Positions 17,502-25,674 of a stretch of 64,000 nt of DNA are shown here, piece after piece (within the stretch, counting starts at the first letter, position 1; every line of letters begins with the position of its first letter). The DNA is from Actinomadura sp. K4S16. GTDB lineage: Bacteria; Actinomycetota; Actinomycetes; Streptosporangiales; Streptosporangiaceae. The notes under the pieces were generated by a model that ran no database searches, was not told the DNA's origin, and worked only from the letters and a program-made list of their open reading frames with translations. The stretch is taken from assembly GCF_008327685.1 (NCBI RefSeq), contig NZ_BDDE01000016.1, forward strand, positions 372,001-436,000, given 5' to 3'. Position numbers and translations under genes: made by a program.

Positions 17502-17921
17502 ATGACGACAGCCAGGCGAAGCAGCGACGAGCCGGAGCCTCTGCAGCGTCGAGCGAAGCTCGGCGGAGGCCGGCGGCGAGAGCGGGAACTGAGAATTCGC
17601 GTCAGCGACGTGGAGTACGAAGAAATACATGAAGCGGCGACGCGAGCCGGGCTTGCATGTAGTGCGTTCGTCGTAAGGACGGTGCGTACCGCGATTCGGG
17701 AGCAGCAGCCCCTGGACGGGGCGCTCGTCGCGTTGCATGCCGAGTTGCGGAATGCCAGCCGTCAGGTGAATGCGGTCGGTGTCAATCTGAACCAGCTCGT
17801 ACGCCATGCCAACGCCTACAACGAGGTCCCGGAGTCGGTGGAGTGGCTGGCGACGTACTGCTTCCAGGTGGTGCGGCAGGCGGAAGCCGTCATCGTGGAA
17901 CTCGGTAGGCGTCTGCCGTGA
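17502..17921 (+). CDS. mobC: MobC-like relaxosome accessory protein
   Basis: 139 residues. The N-terminal part has a ribbon-helix-helix-like DNA-binding segment (ELRIRVSDVEYEEIHEAATRAGLACSAFVVRTVRTAI) and the middle carries the MobC signature VNAVGVNLNQLVRHAN. It would bind oriT and help the relaxase nick. GCGGAGG lies 4-10 nt before ATG 17502. Its stop overlaps the relaxase GTG (GTGA), so the two are translationally coupled. Confidence 0.88.
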   Translation: MTTARRSSDEPEPLQRRAKLGGGRRRERELRIRVSDVEYEEIHEAATRAGLACSAFVVRTVRTAIREQQPLDGALVALHAELRNASRQVNAVGVNLNQLVRHANAYNEVPESVEWLATYCFQVVRQAEAVIVELGRRLP

Positions 17922-19465
17922 TCGCAAAGGTCACTCGCGGTGCCGATGTCGGCAACCTGCTGCGCTACCTGTACGGGCCAGGTAAGCGCAACGAGCACGC
18001 TGACCCTCACATCGTTGCTGGATACCGGCACCCGGCTGCTCTGGAACCAGTACGACGCGCGGACGGGAAGCGCGATCTCCGGCTGCTGGCCGAGGCGCTG
18101 CGCTCTCCGCTGGAGACGATGAGGCGGAGTCGGCCAGCGGAGCCGGTCTGGCAATGCTCGCTGCGGACGGCCCCCACAGATCGGGCCTTGACCGATGAGG
18201 AGTGGGCCGACGTCGCCGAGGAGCTGATGCATCAGACCGGCATCGCCTCACGCGGCGATCCTGATGCATGCCGGTGGATCGCCGTGCGTCACGCGGAAGA
18301 TCACATCCATGTCGTGGCCACACTCGCACGAGAGGACGGGCGGAGACCCAACATCAATCGCGACTTTCTGAAGGCGCGCAAGGCGTGCCAGATCGTCGAG
18401 GAACGGTATGGGCTGTGCCGCACCGCGCCCGCCGATCGGACGGCGGCGCCCCGGCCCTCGCGGGCTGAGCTGGAACGGGCTCAGCGTGCTGGGTTGGAGG
18501 AGCCGCCTCGCGTCGCGTTGCGTCGCCACGTGGCTGCGGCTGCCGCATCGTCCGACAGCGAGGAGGCGTTCTTCGCCGGTCTGCGTGAGCGCGGGCTGGC
18601 GGTGCGGCTGCGATTCAGTGTCCGGACGCCTGGTGAGGTGACGGGTTACGCCGTTGCGGTGCCCGAGTACACCAACTCGGAGGGTGAACCGATCTTCTTC
18701 TCGGGTGGCAAGCTCGCCGCTGACCTCACCTTGCCCAAGCTGCGCTACAGGTGGACGGATGGCGCCACCTACCGGCGGGCAGCCAGGCCCCGCAGGCGGA
18801 CGCTGGGTTCATCCGCCGACTACGCGGAGCGGGCCGCTGCCTTCCGGGAAGCCGCCCGAGTTGCCGGGACGGCGGCCTGGCAGATGCGGGTCCTGCGTGA
18901 TCCGGGTGTCCGCGCCGATCTCGCCGCAGCAGCCTCTGACGTCCTCCATGTCACGGCGGACATCACGGGCAACCGCGAACTGGCCAAGGCGGCTGACTTC
19001 TACGACCGCGCTGCCCGGGAACCGTTCGGCCGCCTACCGCCGGTCACACGGTACGGAAGCGCCCTGCGCGCGGTGGCGCGGACGCTTGCGGTCAACAACG
19101 TCGGCTGTTGTGATCGACGCGAGCAGAAGCGGGATCTCACGGTTGATCTGCTCTTCCTCCTTGCGAACCTTGTAGATCTCATCGAATCGGCGGCGGAGCA
19201 TCGCCTTGCACAGCAGCGCTTCGCCCAGGCCGATGCTGCGCGCCTGGCCGCAAGGCGGCTGAACGCCGTCCAACGAAGGGAACTCCGTCCAGCTACCCCG
19301 GTGCCGCCGCGAGTCGCGGAGACCCTTGAAGAGGGCCGGGCGATGGCGAGGCTTGCCGCCGAGTCCTTCCCCGTGCCGTTGACCGACGGGTTGAGACCGG
19401 CGGCTGCGCCCACACCCCATCCGTCTCAGCGGCCTTCGCATCGAAAGGGCGCGCCTAGGCGCTGA
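17918..19465 (+). CDS. Relaxase/mobilization nuclease
   Basis: 515 residues; MobA/VirD2-type (PF03432-like). Motif I region MIAKVTRGADVGNLLRYLYGPGK supplies the candidate tyrosines, and HAEDHIHVVATL (about residues 127-138) is the HxH metal-binding motif. The C-terminal half is helical and Arg/Ala-rich, as in actinobacterial relaxases. It nicks oriT and pilots single-stranded DNA; transfer itself would need machinery from elsewhere, since element 1 has no coupling protein (element 2 next door has an FtsK-type translocase of the double-strand transfer kind). Confidence 0.9.
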   Translation: MIAKVTRGADVGNLLRYLYGPGKRNEHADPHIVAGYRHPAALEPVRRADGKRDLRLLAEALRSPLETMRRSRPAEPVWQCSLRTAPTDRALTDEEWADVAEELMHQTGIASRGDPDACRWIAVRHAEDHIHVVATLAREDGRRPNINRDFLKARKACQIVEERYGLCRTAPADRTAAPRPSRAELERAQRAGLEEPPRVALRRHVAAAAASSDSEEAFFAGLRERGLAVRLRFSVRTPGEVTGYAVAVPEYTNSEGEPIFFSGGKLAADLTLPKLRYRWTDGATYRRAARPRRRTLGSSADYAERAAAFREAARVAGTAAWQMRVLRDPGVRADLAAAASDVLHVTADITGNRELAKAADFYDRAAREPFGRLPPVTRYGSALRAVARTLAVNNVGCCDRREQKRDLTVDLLFLLANLVDLIESAAEHRLAQQRFAQADAARLAARRLNAVQRRELRPATPVPPRVAETLEEGRAMARLAAESFPVPLTDGLRPAAAPTPHPSQRPSHRKGAPRR

Positions 19466-19660
19466 CCAGGGGAAGTCGAGACTCGCCGATGCGTTCGCAG
19501 TGATGGAGTCACGAACACGGTCGATGCACAATGACGAAGCGTAAACAACGCCATGGAGCAGCAGAGCGTCTGCCTACTGCTCCCCAACAGAAAGGACGGG
19601 CCATGTCCACGATCAGCTATGGCCCTCCCGCGGAGGGTCTGCACCTTCAGGAGTGCACCC

Positions 19661-20203
19661 GTGACCTACGACCACACCCAGGTCGGCCGTAATCCCCAGA
19701 CGGAATACGAGACTGAACAGTTCGCCGAGGACTTGGAGAGGGCCGCCCGGTCGCTGAGCCGGGCCGTGGGCCAACCGAGTGGTCTTGCCAGCCCGGCGAC
19801 CGTCTACGCGGTGCTGGATGCCGTGCACGCAGCCACCTCCGGTCTGGACAGTCTCCTCGTCCAACTCGAACGCTTTCTCGTGCGCCAACATGCGGACGGG
19901 CACCTCATCCATGACTACGGCGCGCCTCTCGACGAGACACTCGACGACTTCGGCCGCGCCGTCCTTCACGCCCGCCACCTGGGCGCGGGATGCGGCGAAG
20001 CCCTCGACCAGGCGCGCGCTGCGATCAACCACGTGCACAGTAGGGTCTTGCCGCCGGGAGACGGTGTAACGCCGCCCCACGCCGCCGCCGAACCGGCCCC
20101 CACTGCCGTGCTCCGACGAGCCGAGCCACGAGCGAGACAGCCCGAGAGCGGAAGGCCACGGGCGAGATGGTTCGGCAACTCCCGGAAGGGGGCGGGAGCG
20201 TGA
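19661..20203 (+). CDS. Unknown protein of the mobilization operon
   Basis: 180 residues starting VTYDHTQVGRNPQTEYETEQFAEDLERAARSLSRAVG; GTG 19661 with AGGAG 7 nt upstream is preferred to the 5'-extended frame. Predicted helical in the centre (residues about 20-130) with a Pro/Arg-rich basic tail. Found between relaxase and an excisionase-like gene, whose GTG overlaps this stop, so it is probably part of the same transfer/excision operon. No family recognised. Confidence 0.6.
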   Translation: MTYDHTQVGRNPQTEYETEQFAEDLERAARSLSRAVGQPSGLASPATVYAVLDAVHAATSGLDSLLVQLERFLVRQHADGHLIHDYGAPLDETLDDFGRAVLHARHLGAGCGEALDQARAAINHVHSRVLPPGDGVTPPHAAAEPAPTAVLRRAEPRARQPESGRPRARWFGNSRKGAGA

Positions 20204-20406
20204 AGCGGATGAGCCACGACGAGCTGCTCGCCCTCCCCACCACGGTCAGCGTTGAGACCGCCGCCCGCGCCCTCGGGCTCGGACGAACACGCGCCTACCA
20301 GCTCGCCCGCCAAGGGCAGTTCCCGTGCAAGGTGATCCGCATCGGCACGAGCTACCGCATCGTGACGGTCGACCTCCGCCGGCTCCTCGGCATCGAGCCG
20401 AGCTAG
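20200..20406 (+). CDS. xis: Excisionase-like helix-turn-helix protein
   Basis: 68 residues: VSVETAARALGLGRTRAYQLARQGQFPCKVIRIGTSYRIVTVDLRRLLG is the typical winged-helix AlpA/Xis-type (MerR-like) DNA-binding fold. GTG at 20200 overlaps the previous stop (GTGA). In this position it probably served the element whose integrase is now the pseudogene at 16.6-17.2 kb, or acts as a regulator of the mob operon. Confidence 0.85.
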   Translation: MKRMSHDELLALPTTVSVETAARALGLGRTRAYQLARQGQFPCKVIRIGTSYRIVTVDLRRLLGIEPS

Positions 20407-20426
20407 CGACTCGTCCAACGAACGAA

Positions 20427-20454
20427 GGTCCGGTTCCCGTTCGGGAGCCGGGCC
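20427..20454 (+). terminator. Hairpin terminator after the mob operon
   Basis: Twelve-pair stem with G-T wobbles, GGTCCGGTTCCC/GGGAGCCGGGCC, loop GTTC, 21 bp beyond the xis-like stop codon, followed by TTCCGT. Confidence 0.6.
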
Positions 20455-20552
20455 TTCCGTGTAGGCCCCCCGCTCCCGAACGTGCCCCCACCCGCCAGGC
20501 TCCCAGGTCTGGGGCTGGTAGGGCGGACCCAGGCGAGAGCCTGGAAAACCCA

Positions 20553-20586
20553 GGGTCCTCAGCGAACTGAAGGGTCCTCAGCGAAC
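20553..20586 (+). repeat. Tandem 15-bp direct repeat
   Basis: GGGTCCTCAGCGAAC occurs at 20553-20567 and 20572-20586 (period 19) in the otherwise empty stretch upstream of the SDR gene; it could be a regulator binding site. Confidence 0.5.
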
Positions 20587-20765
20587 GGAGGGTGGCTTTG
20601 GGGCCGTGGCGGGGGTATCCGGTCCTTGGGTTCGGGAGCAAGGGACGACGTACGGCTCTGCAGGCTGACCGGGGACCACGAGCGCGTCGGCAGGCTGACC
20701 GTCGACGAGCAGCGGCGGACGGCGCGCTTGCGTTCGAGCGCGCTCGAACTCCTAGCGTCGCCGGC

Positions 20766-21641
20766 ATGACATCTCAACCAGGGACTCAGCGGACATGGAT
20801 CATCACCGGCGCGTCGGCGGGCTTCGGTCGTGCCGTCGCGGAGTGCGCGGTCGGGCGGGGGGACAACGTGGTGCTGGCCGTGCGGCGGCCCGGGTCGGTG
20901 GCCGACTTCGCAGACGCCCACCGCGACCAGGTGCTGGTCGCCGAACTCGACGTGCGTGACACCGGGTGCGCCGGGGACGTCGTGCGGTCGGCGGTCGACC
21001 GGTTCGGTCGGGTGGACGTGCTGGTGAACAACGCTGGCCGCGGGGTCGTTGGCGCGGCCGAGGAGGTCGGCGAGGAGGAGCTTCGTGCGTCTTTGGAACT
21101 GCACCTGCTGGGTCCTGCGGCGCTCGTGCGGGCCGTCCTGCCGTACTTCCGCGAGCAGGGGTCGGGCACGATCGTGCAGATGAGCAGCCAGGGCGGGCGC
21201 ATCTCCTTTCCCGGTGTCGGCGCATACTCGGCCGGCAAGTTCGCGCTCGAAGGCTGGTCGGAGGCGCTGGCTGGCGAGGTCGCGCCGTTCGGGGTCCGGG
21301 TGATGATCGTCGAGCCGAGCCGGTTCCGCACCTCGTTCAACGCGCCCGACGTGCTCGGGGTCGCTGACGCCAGCGCCGCGTACACCGGGCTGCTGGGGGC
21401 CGTCCGCAACGACATGGCCAGCGCCGACGGGATGCAGGAGGGCGATCCAGTACGGGCCGCGGAGATCATCGTGGACCTGGTCGCCGGTGACGAGCTGCCG
21501 CTGCGCCTTCCGCTCGGGCGGGAGGCGGTCGAGCGCATCGGAAGGTCCTATCGGCAGAACCTGGAGGAGCTCGAACGCTGGGCCCCCACCGCGCGGGCCG
21601 CCGACTTCCCCGGCGCCCCCGCATCCGCCCGGCCGATCTAG
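20766..21641 (+). CDS. Short-chain dehydrogenase/reductase (classical SDR)
   Basis: 291 residues. Nucleotide-binding TGASAGFGRAVAE near the N-terminus, NNAGRG, catalytic Ser in IVQMSSQGGRISFPGVGAYSAGKFALEG (YxxxK present). Oxidoreductase using NAD(P)H; substrate not inferable. ATG 20766 is chosen because the frame upstream of it has no family resemblance. Followed 9 bp later by a MerR regulator, probably its controller. These two genes look like cargo of element 1. Confidence 0.92.
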   Translation: MTSQPGTQRTWIITGASAGFGRAVAECAVGRGDNVVLAVRRPGSVADFADAHRDQVLVAELDVRDTGCAGDVVRSAVDRFGRVDVLVNNAGRGVVGAAEEVGEEELRASLELHLLGPAALVRAVLPYFREQGSGTIVQMSSQGGRISFPGVGAYSAGKFALEGWSEALAGEVAPFGVRVMIVEPSRFRTSFNAPDVLGVADASAAYTGLLGAVRNDMASADGMQEGDPVRAAEIIVDLVAGDELPLRLPLGREAVERIGRSYRQNLEELERWAPTARAADFPGAPASARPI

Positions 21642-21650
21642 AGTGTCGCC

Positions 21651-22136
21651 ATGGCCACGGACGATCTGATGTCGAGGGCGCTCGCCGCCCTCGATGAGGT
21701 CGACGGCCCGATGTCGGTCGAGGTGATCCATCGCCTCGTCGACGTCGGCGCCGCCACCGACCCCATGACCATCACGGAGGTCGCCGACCTGCTAGACATG
21801 TCGCCGCACACGCTGCGCTACTACGAGCGGATCGGTCTGGTTAAGGTGGCCCGCGACGCCAGCGGCCACCGCAGCTACGACGCGCAGGCGGTACGGAGAC
21901 TGGTCTTCCTGACCCGCATGCGCCTGTCCGGGATGGCCATGCGCGACCTCCAGCACTACATGCGGCTGGCCGACGAGGGCGACGACACCGTCCCCGAGCG
22001 CCTTGACCTGCTGCTCGAACACCGCGACACGATCCGCCGGCAGCTCAAGGAGCTGACCCTGTCGCTGGCGGCGACCGAATACAAGATCGCCACCTACGGC
22101 GGCCACACCGGCCCATCGTCAGCGGAGCAGGCCTGA
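21651..22136 (+). CDS. MerR-family transcriptional regulator
   Basis: 161 residues. The MerR DNA-binding domain begins at about residue 38: MTITEVADLLDMSPHTLRYYERIGLVKVARDASGHRSYDAQAVRRLVFLTRMRLSGM, followed by a dimerization coiled coil (ERLDLLLEHRDTIRRQLKEL). No Cys pair for metal sensing. An N-terminal 37-residue extension is unusual. Probably controls the SDR gene ahead of it. Confidence 0.92.
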   Translation: MATDDLMSRALAALDEVDGPMSVEVIHRLVDVGAATDPMTITEVADLLDMSPHTLRYYERIGLVKVARDASGHRSYDAQAVRRLVFLTRMRLSGMAMRDLQHYMRLADEGDDTVPERLDLLLEHRDTIRRQLKELTLSLAATEYKIATYGGHTGPSSAEQA

Positions 22137-22194
22137 CCAACCGAACCGTGCCGACTGGGTCCACCGCCCCAGTCGGCGCGGTCAGCCCCGTCCG

Positions 22195-22330
22195 GGCGAA
22201 GACATCGGCTCGACGCGGACGTCATCGGTGCCGACGGCTTCCACTCGCGACCCGGCAGATCACCGACCCGGACGCACCGAAGGCCGGGCTACCTGGCGGC
22301 CGGGGACGCGTTCGGGAGCGGAGGGGCCGT
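22195..22330 (+). pseudogene. Possible remnant of a FAD-dependent monooxygenase
   Basis: In one plus-strand frame the stretch reads RLDADVIGADGFHS, and shortly after, in another frame, YLAAGDAFGSGG, both reminiscent of the GADGxHS and GDA motifs of flavin monooxygenases. The frames are broken and short, so this is weak evidence of a deleted gene at the right edge of element 1. Confidence 0.25.
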
Positions 22331-22440
22331 GTTGAGGACACGAGATCCGCCACCGTGCTGATCTCCGCCAGGGACGGCCAGACCATGATCGCGAAGACCC
22401 GCAGTTGAACCAGGATGCCGCCCAGGCGTGCCAGATCCCA

Positions 22441-22461
22441 GTGACAAATGGGTGACAAATG
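22441..22461 (+). repeat. Right arm-type tandem decamer of element 1
   Basis: Two copies of GTGACAAATG with a single G between, 57 bp before the att core at 22518-22560; matches 4152-4172 in sequence, spacing and orientation. Confidence 0.65.
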
Positions 22462-22517
22462 ATCTTCAGAAGGGCGTCCAAGATCGCCCCACAGGGCTCT
22501 GACCTGGGGAAATAAAA

Positions 22518-22560
22518 GAGCGGGCGACGGGAATCGAACCCGCGTAGCCAGTTTGGAAGA
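22518..22560. repeat. Shared att core: attR of element 1 and attL of element 2
   Basis: A 43-bp stretch identical to 35506-35548, i.e. the last 42 nt of tRNA-Gly (from the anticodon loop to the discriminator) plus one base. The tRNA 5' half is missing. Confidence 0.92.
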
Positions 22561-22657
22561 TATCGGCCCGCGATCTTGAAACCAGCGTCGATGCAGCACA
22601 CCGGCCACATCCCATGGCCGCAAGCGACCGTAGCACCCCGCCACCGACCACCCCAAC

Positions 22658-22675
22658 GGGCACGATCAGGGCACG
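22658..22675 (+). repeat. Left arm-type repeat of element 2
   Basis: GGGCACG-ATCA-GGGCACG, 98 bp inside the left att core. The same heptamer pair with the same 4-nt spacing occurs at 35414-35431 beside the right core. Confidence 0.65.
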
Positions 22676-22873
22676 CCACTCCAACGGGGATCGGTGACAC
22701 CGCGCAGAGTGATCGCCCGAACGAAGAGGGGAGCCGACATGTGCATACCAGCGACAAGGAGCGCGCCCGGGCGCCGCTCATCTTGAGATTGCCCGCTAGC
22801 CGCTTCTGAAGGAACCAGCGTCGCTACCCTGGCGTCTCAGGAAGACGCGTCCGTCTGGGAGATCGGGGCAGCA

Positions 22874-23134
22874 GTGGGGGAGGATCGGGAACGGCGCCAC
22901 AGGGTCATGGCGGCGTTGCTGGCGGGATGGGTCGCGGCCCTCTCCGCGATCGCTGGTTATGTACAGGGCGACGAGACGCGGACGCTGGCAGTGGCGCTGC
23001 TGGGGGTATCTGCGTACGCATCAGGGGTCCTTCCGCTTAAAAAAAAATTACCCCGCGCGCGTAGGGGCGGTGCCTCCACCCTCTCCGCGTGGGTTCGTAA
23101 CGATGGCAGGCCCTTGGCGTGGCTGAGGTTCGCC
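22874..23134 (+). CDS. Possible small two-helix membrane protein
   Basis: Open frame from GTG 22874 with two hydrophobic segments (VMAALLAGWVAALSAIAGYV and TLAVALLGVSAYASGVLPL) followed by KKKLPRARRGG. The formal frame runs to 23176, but its last part lies inside structured element B, so the 3' end is doubtful. Run of nine A residues at 23040-23048 invites frameshifting or marks decay. No family recognised. Confidence 0.3.
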
Positions 23135-23259
23135 GCTCCGTGGTGCTCATTCGCGCGAACGGCGCGCAAGCTGTGACAGACCGTTTCGCGCGAATGAGAA
23201 CCACGGCTCGCGGGGGTCCAGGGGGCGGCGCAGCCCCCTGGTTCGGACACGTTCAACCG
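23135..23259 (-). ncRNA. Copy B of the repeated, covarying structured element
   Basis: On the minus strand it begins CGGTTGAACGTGTCCGAA (23259 down to 23242), then hairpin CCAGGGGGC/GCCCCCTGG (23241-23218), CCCCCGCG spacer, and a long hairpin with outer stem CCGTGGT/ACCACGG and inner stem CTCATTCGCGCGAA/TTCGCGCGAATGAG around a loop like that of copy A. Outer-stem bases differ from copy A but remain paired on both sides. Confidence 0.5.
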
Positions 23260-23797
23260 TTTTGGTCCATCAGCCGGTACGGGCGGCGGCGCGACCCCCT
23301 GGCGAGCAGCGGGACCCGGCCGGCGGACGAGGCACGATGCGCGGCCCGGCGCGGCCGTCCGGTGACCGGCGCCCACGCCGCACGCTCCGGGCGGCCTGGC
23401 GCGGGGCCGCGCAGCGGCCTGAGCGCCGCCGCCCTCGGTGGCCACATTCGGAAAGCCGCAGCCTTAGCGCCCAGCGACCTCTAGACTAGAGATGGCTGGA
23501 GGTGGTCAGTATGCGCGAGTATCTGCTCATCTCCGTTCTCCGGTAGCACACGGCGCATCCGTTCTCTGATGGAACGCGTCCATGGCTGGACGTCCACTCT
23601 CGTAGCTGGGTTGGGAGTGGGACCAAACACTATTCCGGAGCATCCGGCGGAGCACAATACCGGACAGGGGTCGACCAGCCGGTCTCTGAGTAAGCCAGCC
23701 ACGAGGGACCGGGGCCCGCCGATTCGGCGGGCCCCTTGATCTAAAACAGCCCAATTCGGCAGCGGATCGCATCGGGTCCCTAGGCAGGGGCCTTTGG
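23260..23797. other. Non-coding stretch with one terminator
   Basis: No supported gene. Very GC-rich to about 23450, then mixed composition. Apart from the hairpin at 23711-23735, nothing recognisable. Confidence 0.35.
23711..23735. terminator. Strong terminator hairpin
   Basis: GGGGCCCGCCGA/TCGGCGGGCCCC around a single T, effectively a TTCG-type loop; 62 bp downstream of the PIN-protein stop codon on the minus strand. On the plus strand it is followed by TTGATCT. Confidence 0.65.
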
Positions 23798-24610
23798 TCA
23801 AGCTCCGGACGGCTTCCTGTTTTCAGTCGACAACTCGTGTGCCCTCAATCCTCTACTCATCGCTCTTGCCTGAGCTGAGTAATCCATAGTGACTAGCGTG
23901 ACATCACGCTGAGTAACTTGTTTCAAGAAAACAGAGCGGGCGATGATTTCGTCATCCGGATTTGGTTCTGGAATGTGGCCTCGATCGTCAAACAATATTT
24001 CTAGAGTCACATTTTTCCGTAGATCGGCGTAACCCTTCTCTTGGATCTCCTCCAATAGTGCAGGAAAGGGCTTCAAGGCAGCATGGGCCCTCTTGCGAGT
24101 GAAGTCACCTGCATACTTGTTGTTGTCGAGTTCTGTGAGCACGCGGATTGGCATAATAATGCGCACTCTCTTTGCGCCCAGCTCTCGAAGCCAATCGATG
24201 TGAGTTACTTGATTTCCATGCATATAGGCGTTTGTGTCGAGAACCACAAGGGTGCCCTCTTTTTCGCCCAGCTTTCGCCAATCCTCTAGGCGCGTTCTGG
24301 CGGCACTTAGGCGTCTGATTTGGCTTTCGCATTCATTGGCTACAAGCTCTTCGGGTCGAGGCCAGTCGTTAAGCCTTCCTATTTGCCAATATCTCTTACT
24401 GTAAAGATCCTCCAGGAGATCATCCCAAAGGAAATAACTGCGCAGCTTGCTTTCTGCTTCTGCTACGGCATTGAAATAGTCGCGCTGTATATCAGCAACC
24501 GACCTTCCGGGCATCCTTGAACGGACTTGCTCTAGAGTTCGAATTGACTCCGTGACGCGGAGAATGGAGATGTTGATGTCGGCATCTTCTCTAAGTTCCA
24601 TCTTGCTCAC
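23798..24610 (-). CDS. PIN-like domain protein
   Basis: 270 residues. The C-terminal ~150 residues form a PIN-type nuclease domain: LVVLDTNAYMHG (first Asp), MPIRVLTELDNNK (Glu/Asp), PNPDDEIIARSVFL (Asp cluster) and VTLVTMDYSAQARAMSRGL (final Asp), i.e. all four acidic positions are present. The N-terminal ~120 residues are helical and unrecognised, unlike short VapC toxins, so this is closer to PIN-like effectors or RNA-processing proteins. GC content is clearly below the neighbours. Divergent from the DUF6414-like gene with 148 bp between starts. Confidence 0.8.
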   Translation of the reverse strand: MSKMELREDADINISILRVTESIRTLEQVRSRMPGRSVADIQRDYFNAVAEAESKLRSYFLWDDLLEDLYSKRYWQIGRLNDWPRPEELVANECESQIRRLSAARTRLEDWRKLGEKEGTLVVLDTNAYMHGNQVTHIDWLRELGAKRVRIIMPIRVLTELDNNKYAGDFTRKRAHAALKPFPALLEEIQEKGYADLRKNVTLEILFDDRGHIPEPNPDDEIIARSVFLKQVTQRDVTLVTMDYSAQARAMSRGLRAHELSTENRKPSGA

Positions 24611-24758
24611 CTTGCCTACCTTGTGCGGATATGCTTTTTATGGCATGTTATACCGATATGGGGCTTATGTGGCCATGTGTACGGTTTCTGAGAGATATGT
24701 GCTGATCCTAAGGGTAAGTCACTGGAGATGATCAATCCCTCCGACTAGGGTAGGGCGC
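24611..24758. promoter_or_regulatory. AT-rich divergent promoter region
   Basis: Intergenic region between the PIN and DUF6414-like genes, with TATGCTTTTTATGGCATG-type AT-rich sequence and several TATGT/ATATG segments that could serve as -10 elements in both directions. No perfect operator palindrome. Confidence 0.4.
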
Positions 24759-25544
24759 ATGCTTCGACGGTTCTTGTACTTGGACACCTCAGCGCTCAAC
24801 GACTACGTCAGTGGCCTGGAAGGAGGGCTGAGGGAAACCTATAAGCGGTTGACGTCAGGTACCGACCATCCTGACCGGAACACGAATAATTCCTCAGAGT
24901 TGAAGGAGCTCCTTACGGAGGAGTCCATTACGATGAGCGATACACCACAGGCGCGCTTTGAGCGATTGCTTCGACTGGCCTATGTTGATCAAGAAGCAGC
25001 TGAGTGGATTACCGTAACGAATCCGGATGAGGACTTTGATCGGGCACGTCCAGGATCGATGATCGAGGCGGATTTCGATGTATACGTTCCAGACGCTATC
25101 CGGATGATGTCTCCTGCTGGCGGCCTTCCTCAGGTTCTTGACCAACTTGATGCGCTGATGCCCTCGGCGGAGGCTCTTGGCCTTGAGGTGCCGAGTGGTA
25201 TGCCATCCAGGCAAGAGCGCAATGCCATGAAGGGCTTCGTTGAGTCGCTGGGTAGCGATCTTGTGATGGTTGGGGAGAGCGACGAAAGCGATTGGAAGGT
25301 GGCGGGGCAACTTCAGGCAGGTTTTCTGGCGTCAGAGATCGATGGTAGGGCCCGCGTCATTGGCAAGGTTTCTGCTATTTGGCAATCCGAGGAGTGGAAG
25401 CCATTGCTTGCTCTGCCTGGATCCTCGCTCTTGCCGCGCAAGCAGAGGCGCGCATTGTCAAAGAAGAAGCCGACTGAGGATGAAGAAGACCAGTTTCTTG
25501 AAGGGCCAGCGATGATGCTCGACGTGCTTGCGATCTATCGATAG
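24759..25544 (+). CDS. DUF6414-like protein
   Basis: 261 residues starting MLRRFLYLDTSALNDYVSGLEGG, which matches the characteristic N-terminus (FLYLD..xLxDYxSxLEGG) of a family I recall as DUF6414, known from phage- and defence-associated loci without assigned function. The rest contains EWKPLLALPG-type C-terminal sequence and a basic stretch LLPRKQRRALSKKK. GC is low, as for the divergent PIN gene; the two look like a cargo unit acquired together. Confidence 0.65.
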   Translation: MLRRFLYLDTSALNDYVSGLEGGLRETYKRLTSGTDHPDRNTNNSSELKELLTEESITMSDTPQARFERLLRLAYVDQEAAEWITVTNPDEDFDRARPGSMIEADFDVYVPDAIRMMSPAGGLPQVLDQLDALMPSAEALGLEVPSGMPSRQERNAMKGFVESLGSDLVMVGESDESDWKVAGQLQAGFLASEIDGRARVIGKVSAIWQSEEWKPLLALPGSSLLPRKQRRALSKKKPTEDEEDQFLEGPAMMLDVLAIYR

Positions 25545-25674
25545 CGCGACTTCTCTCCTCGGGCATTGGGAAGACTTTGAGGCAGTAGCCACTCCTTCTG
25601 GGTAGGTGAGGCTCGAACTCGCTAGGAGCTAGAGGGGTGTGGATGCCTCCGGTTTTTAGCATGGAGGTGCTGCG

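Larger units (their letters stand above)
4001..22560. mobile_element. Element 1: integrated, probably mobilizable element in the tRNA-Gly array
   Basis: The 18.5-kb segment is bounded by the diverged tRNA-Gly 3'-end copy at 4001-4040 and the perfect copy at 22518-22560. Just inside each core lies the same tandem decamer, GTGACAAATG with a 1-nt spacer (4152-4172 and 22441-22461), as expected for integrase arm sites of one attP. The tyrosine integrase is at the left end; a MobC-relaxase operon is at 17.5-20.4 kb. No replication initiator or FtsK-type transfer gene is present, so it is most like an integrative mobilizable element. Internal decay (integrase pseudogene, transposase fragment, tRNA-Phe scar, duplicated gene fragments) suggests a composite of several older insertions. 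Confidence 0.7.

Noticed and set aside
20553..20586. Start of a CRISPR array
   Set aside because: Only two 15-bp repeats with a 4-bp gap; no further units and no cas genes anywhere in the window.
22576..22809. Small ORF at the left edge of element 2
   Set aside because: It covers the integrase arm site and has no protein-like features.
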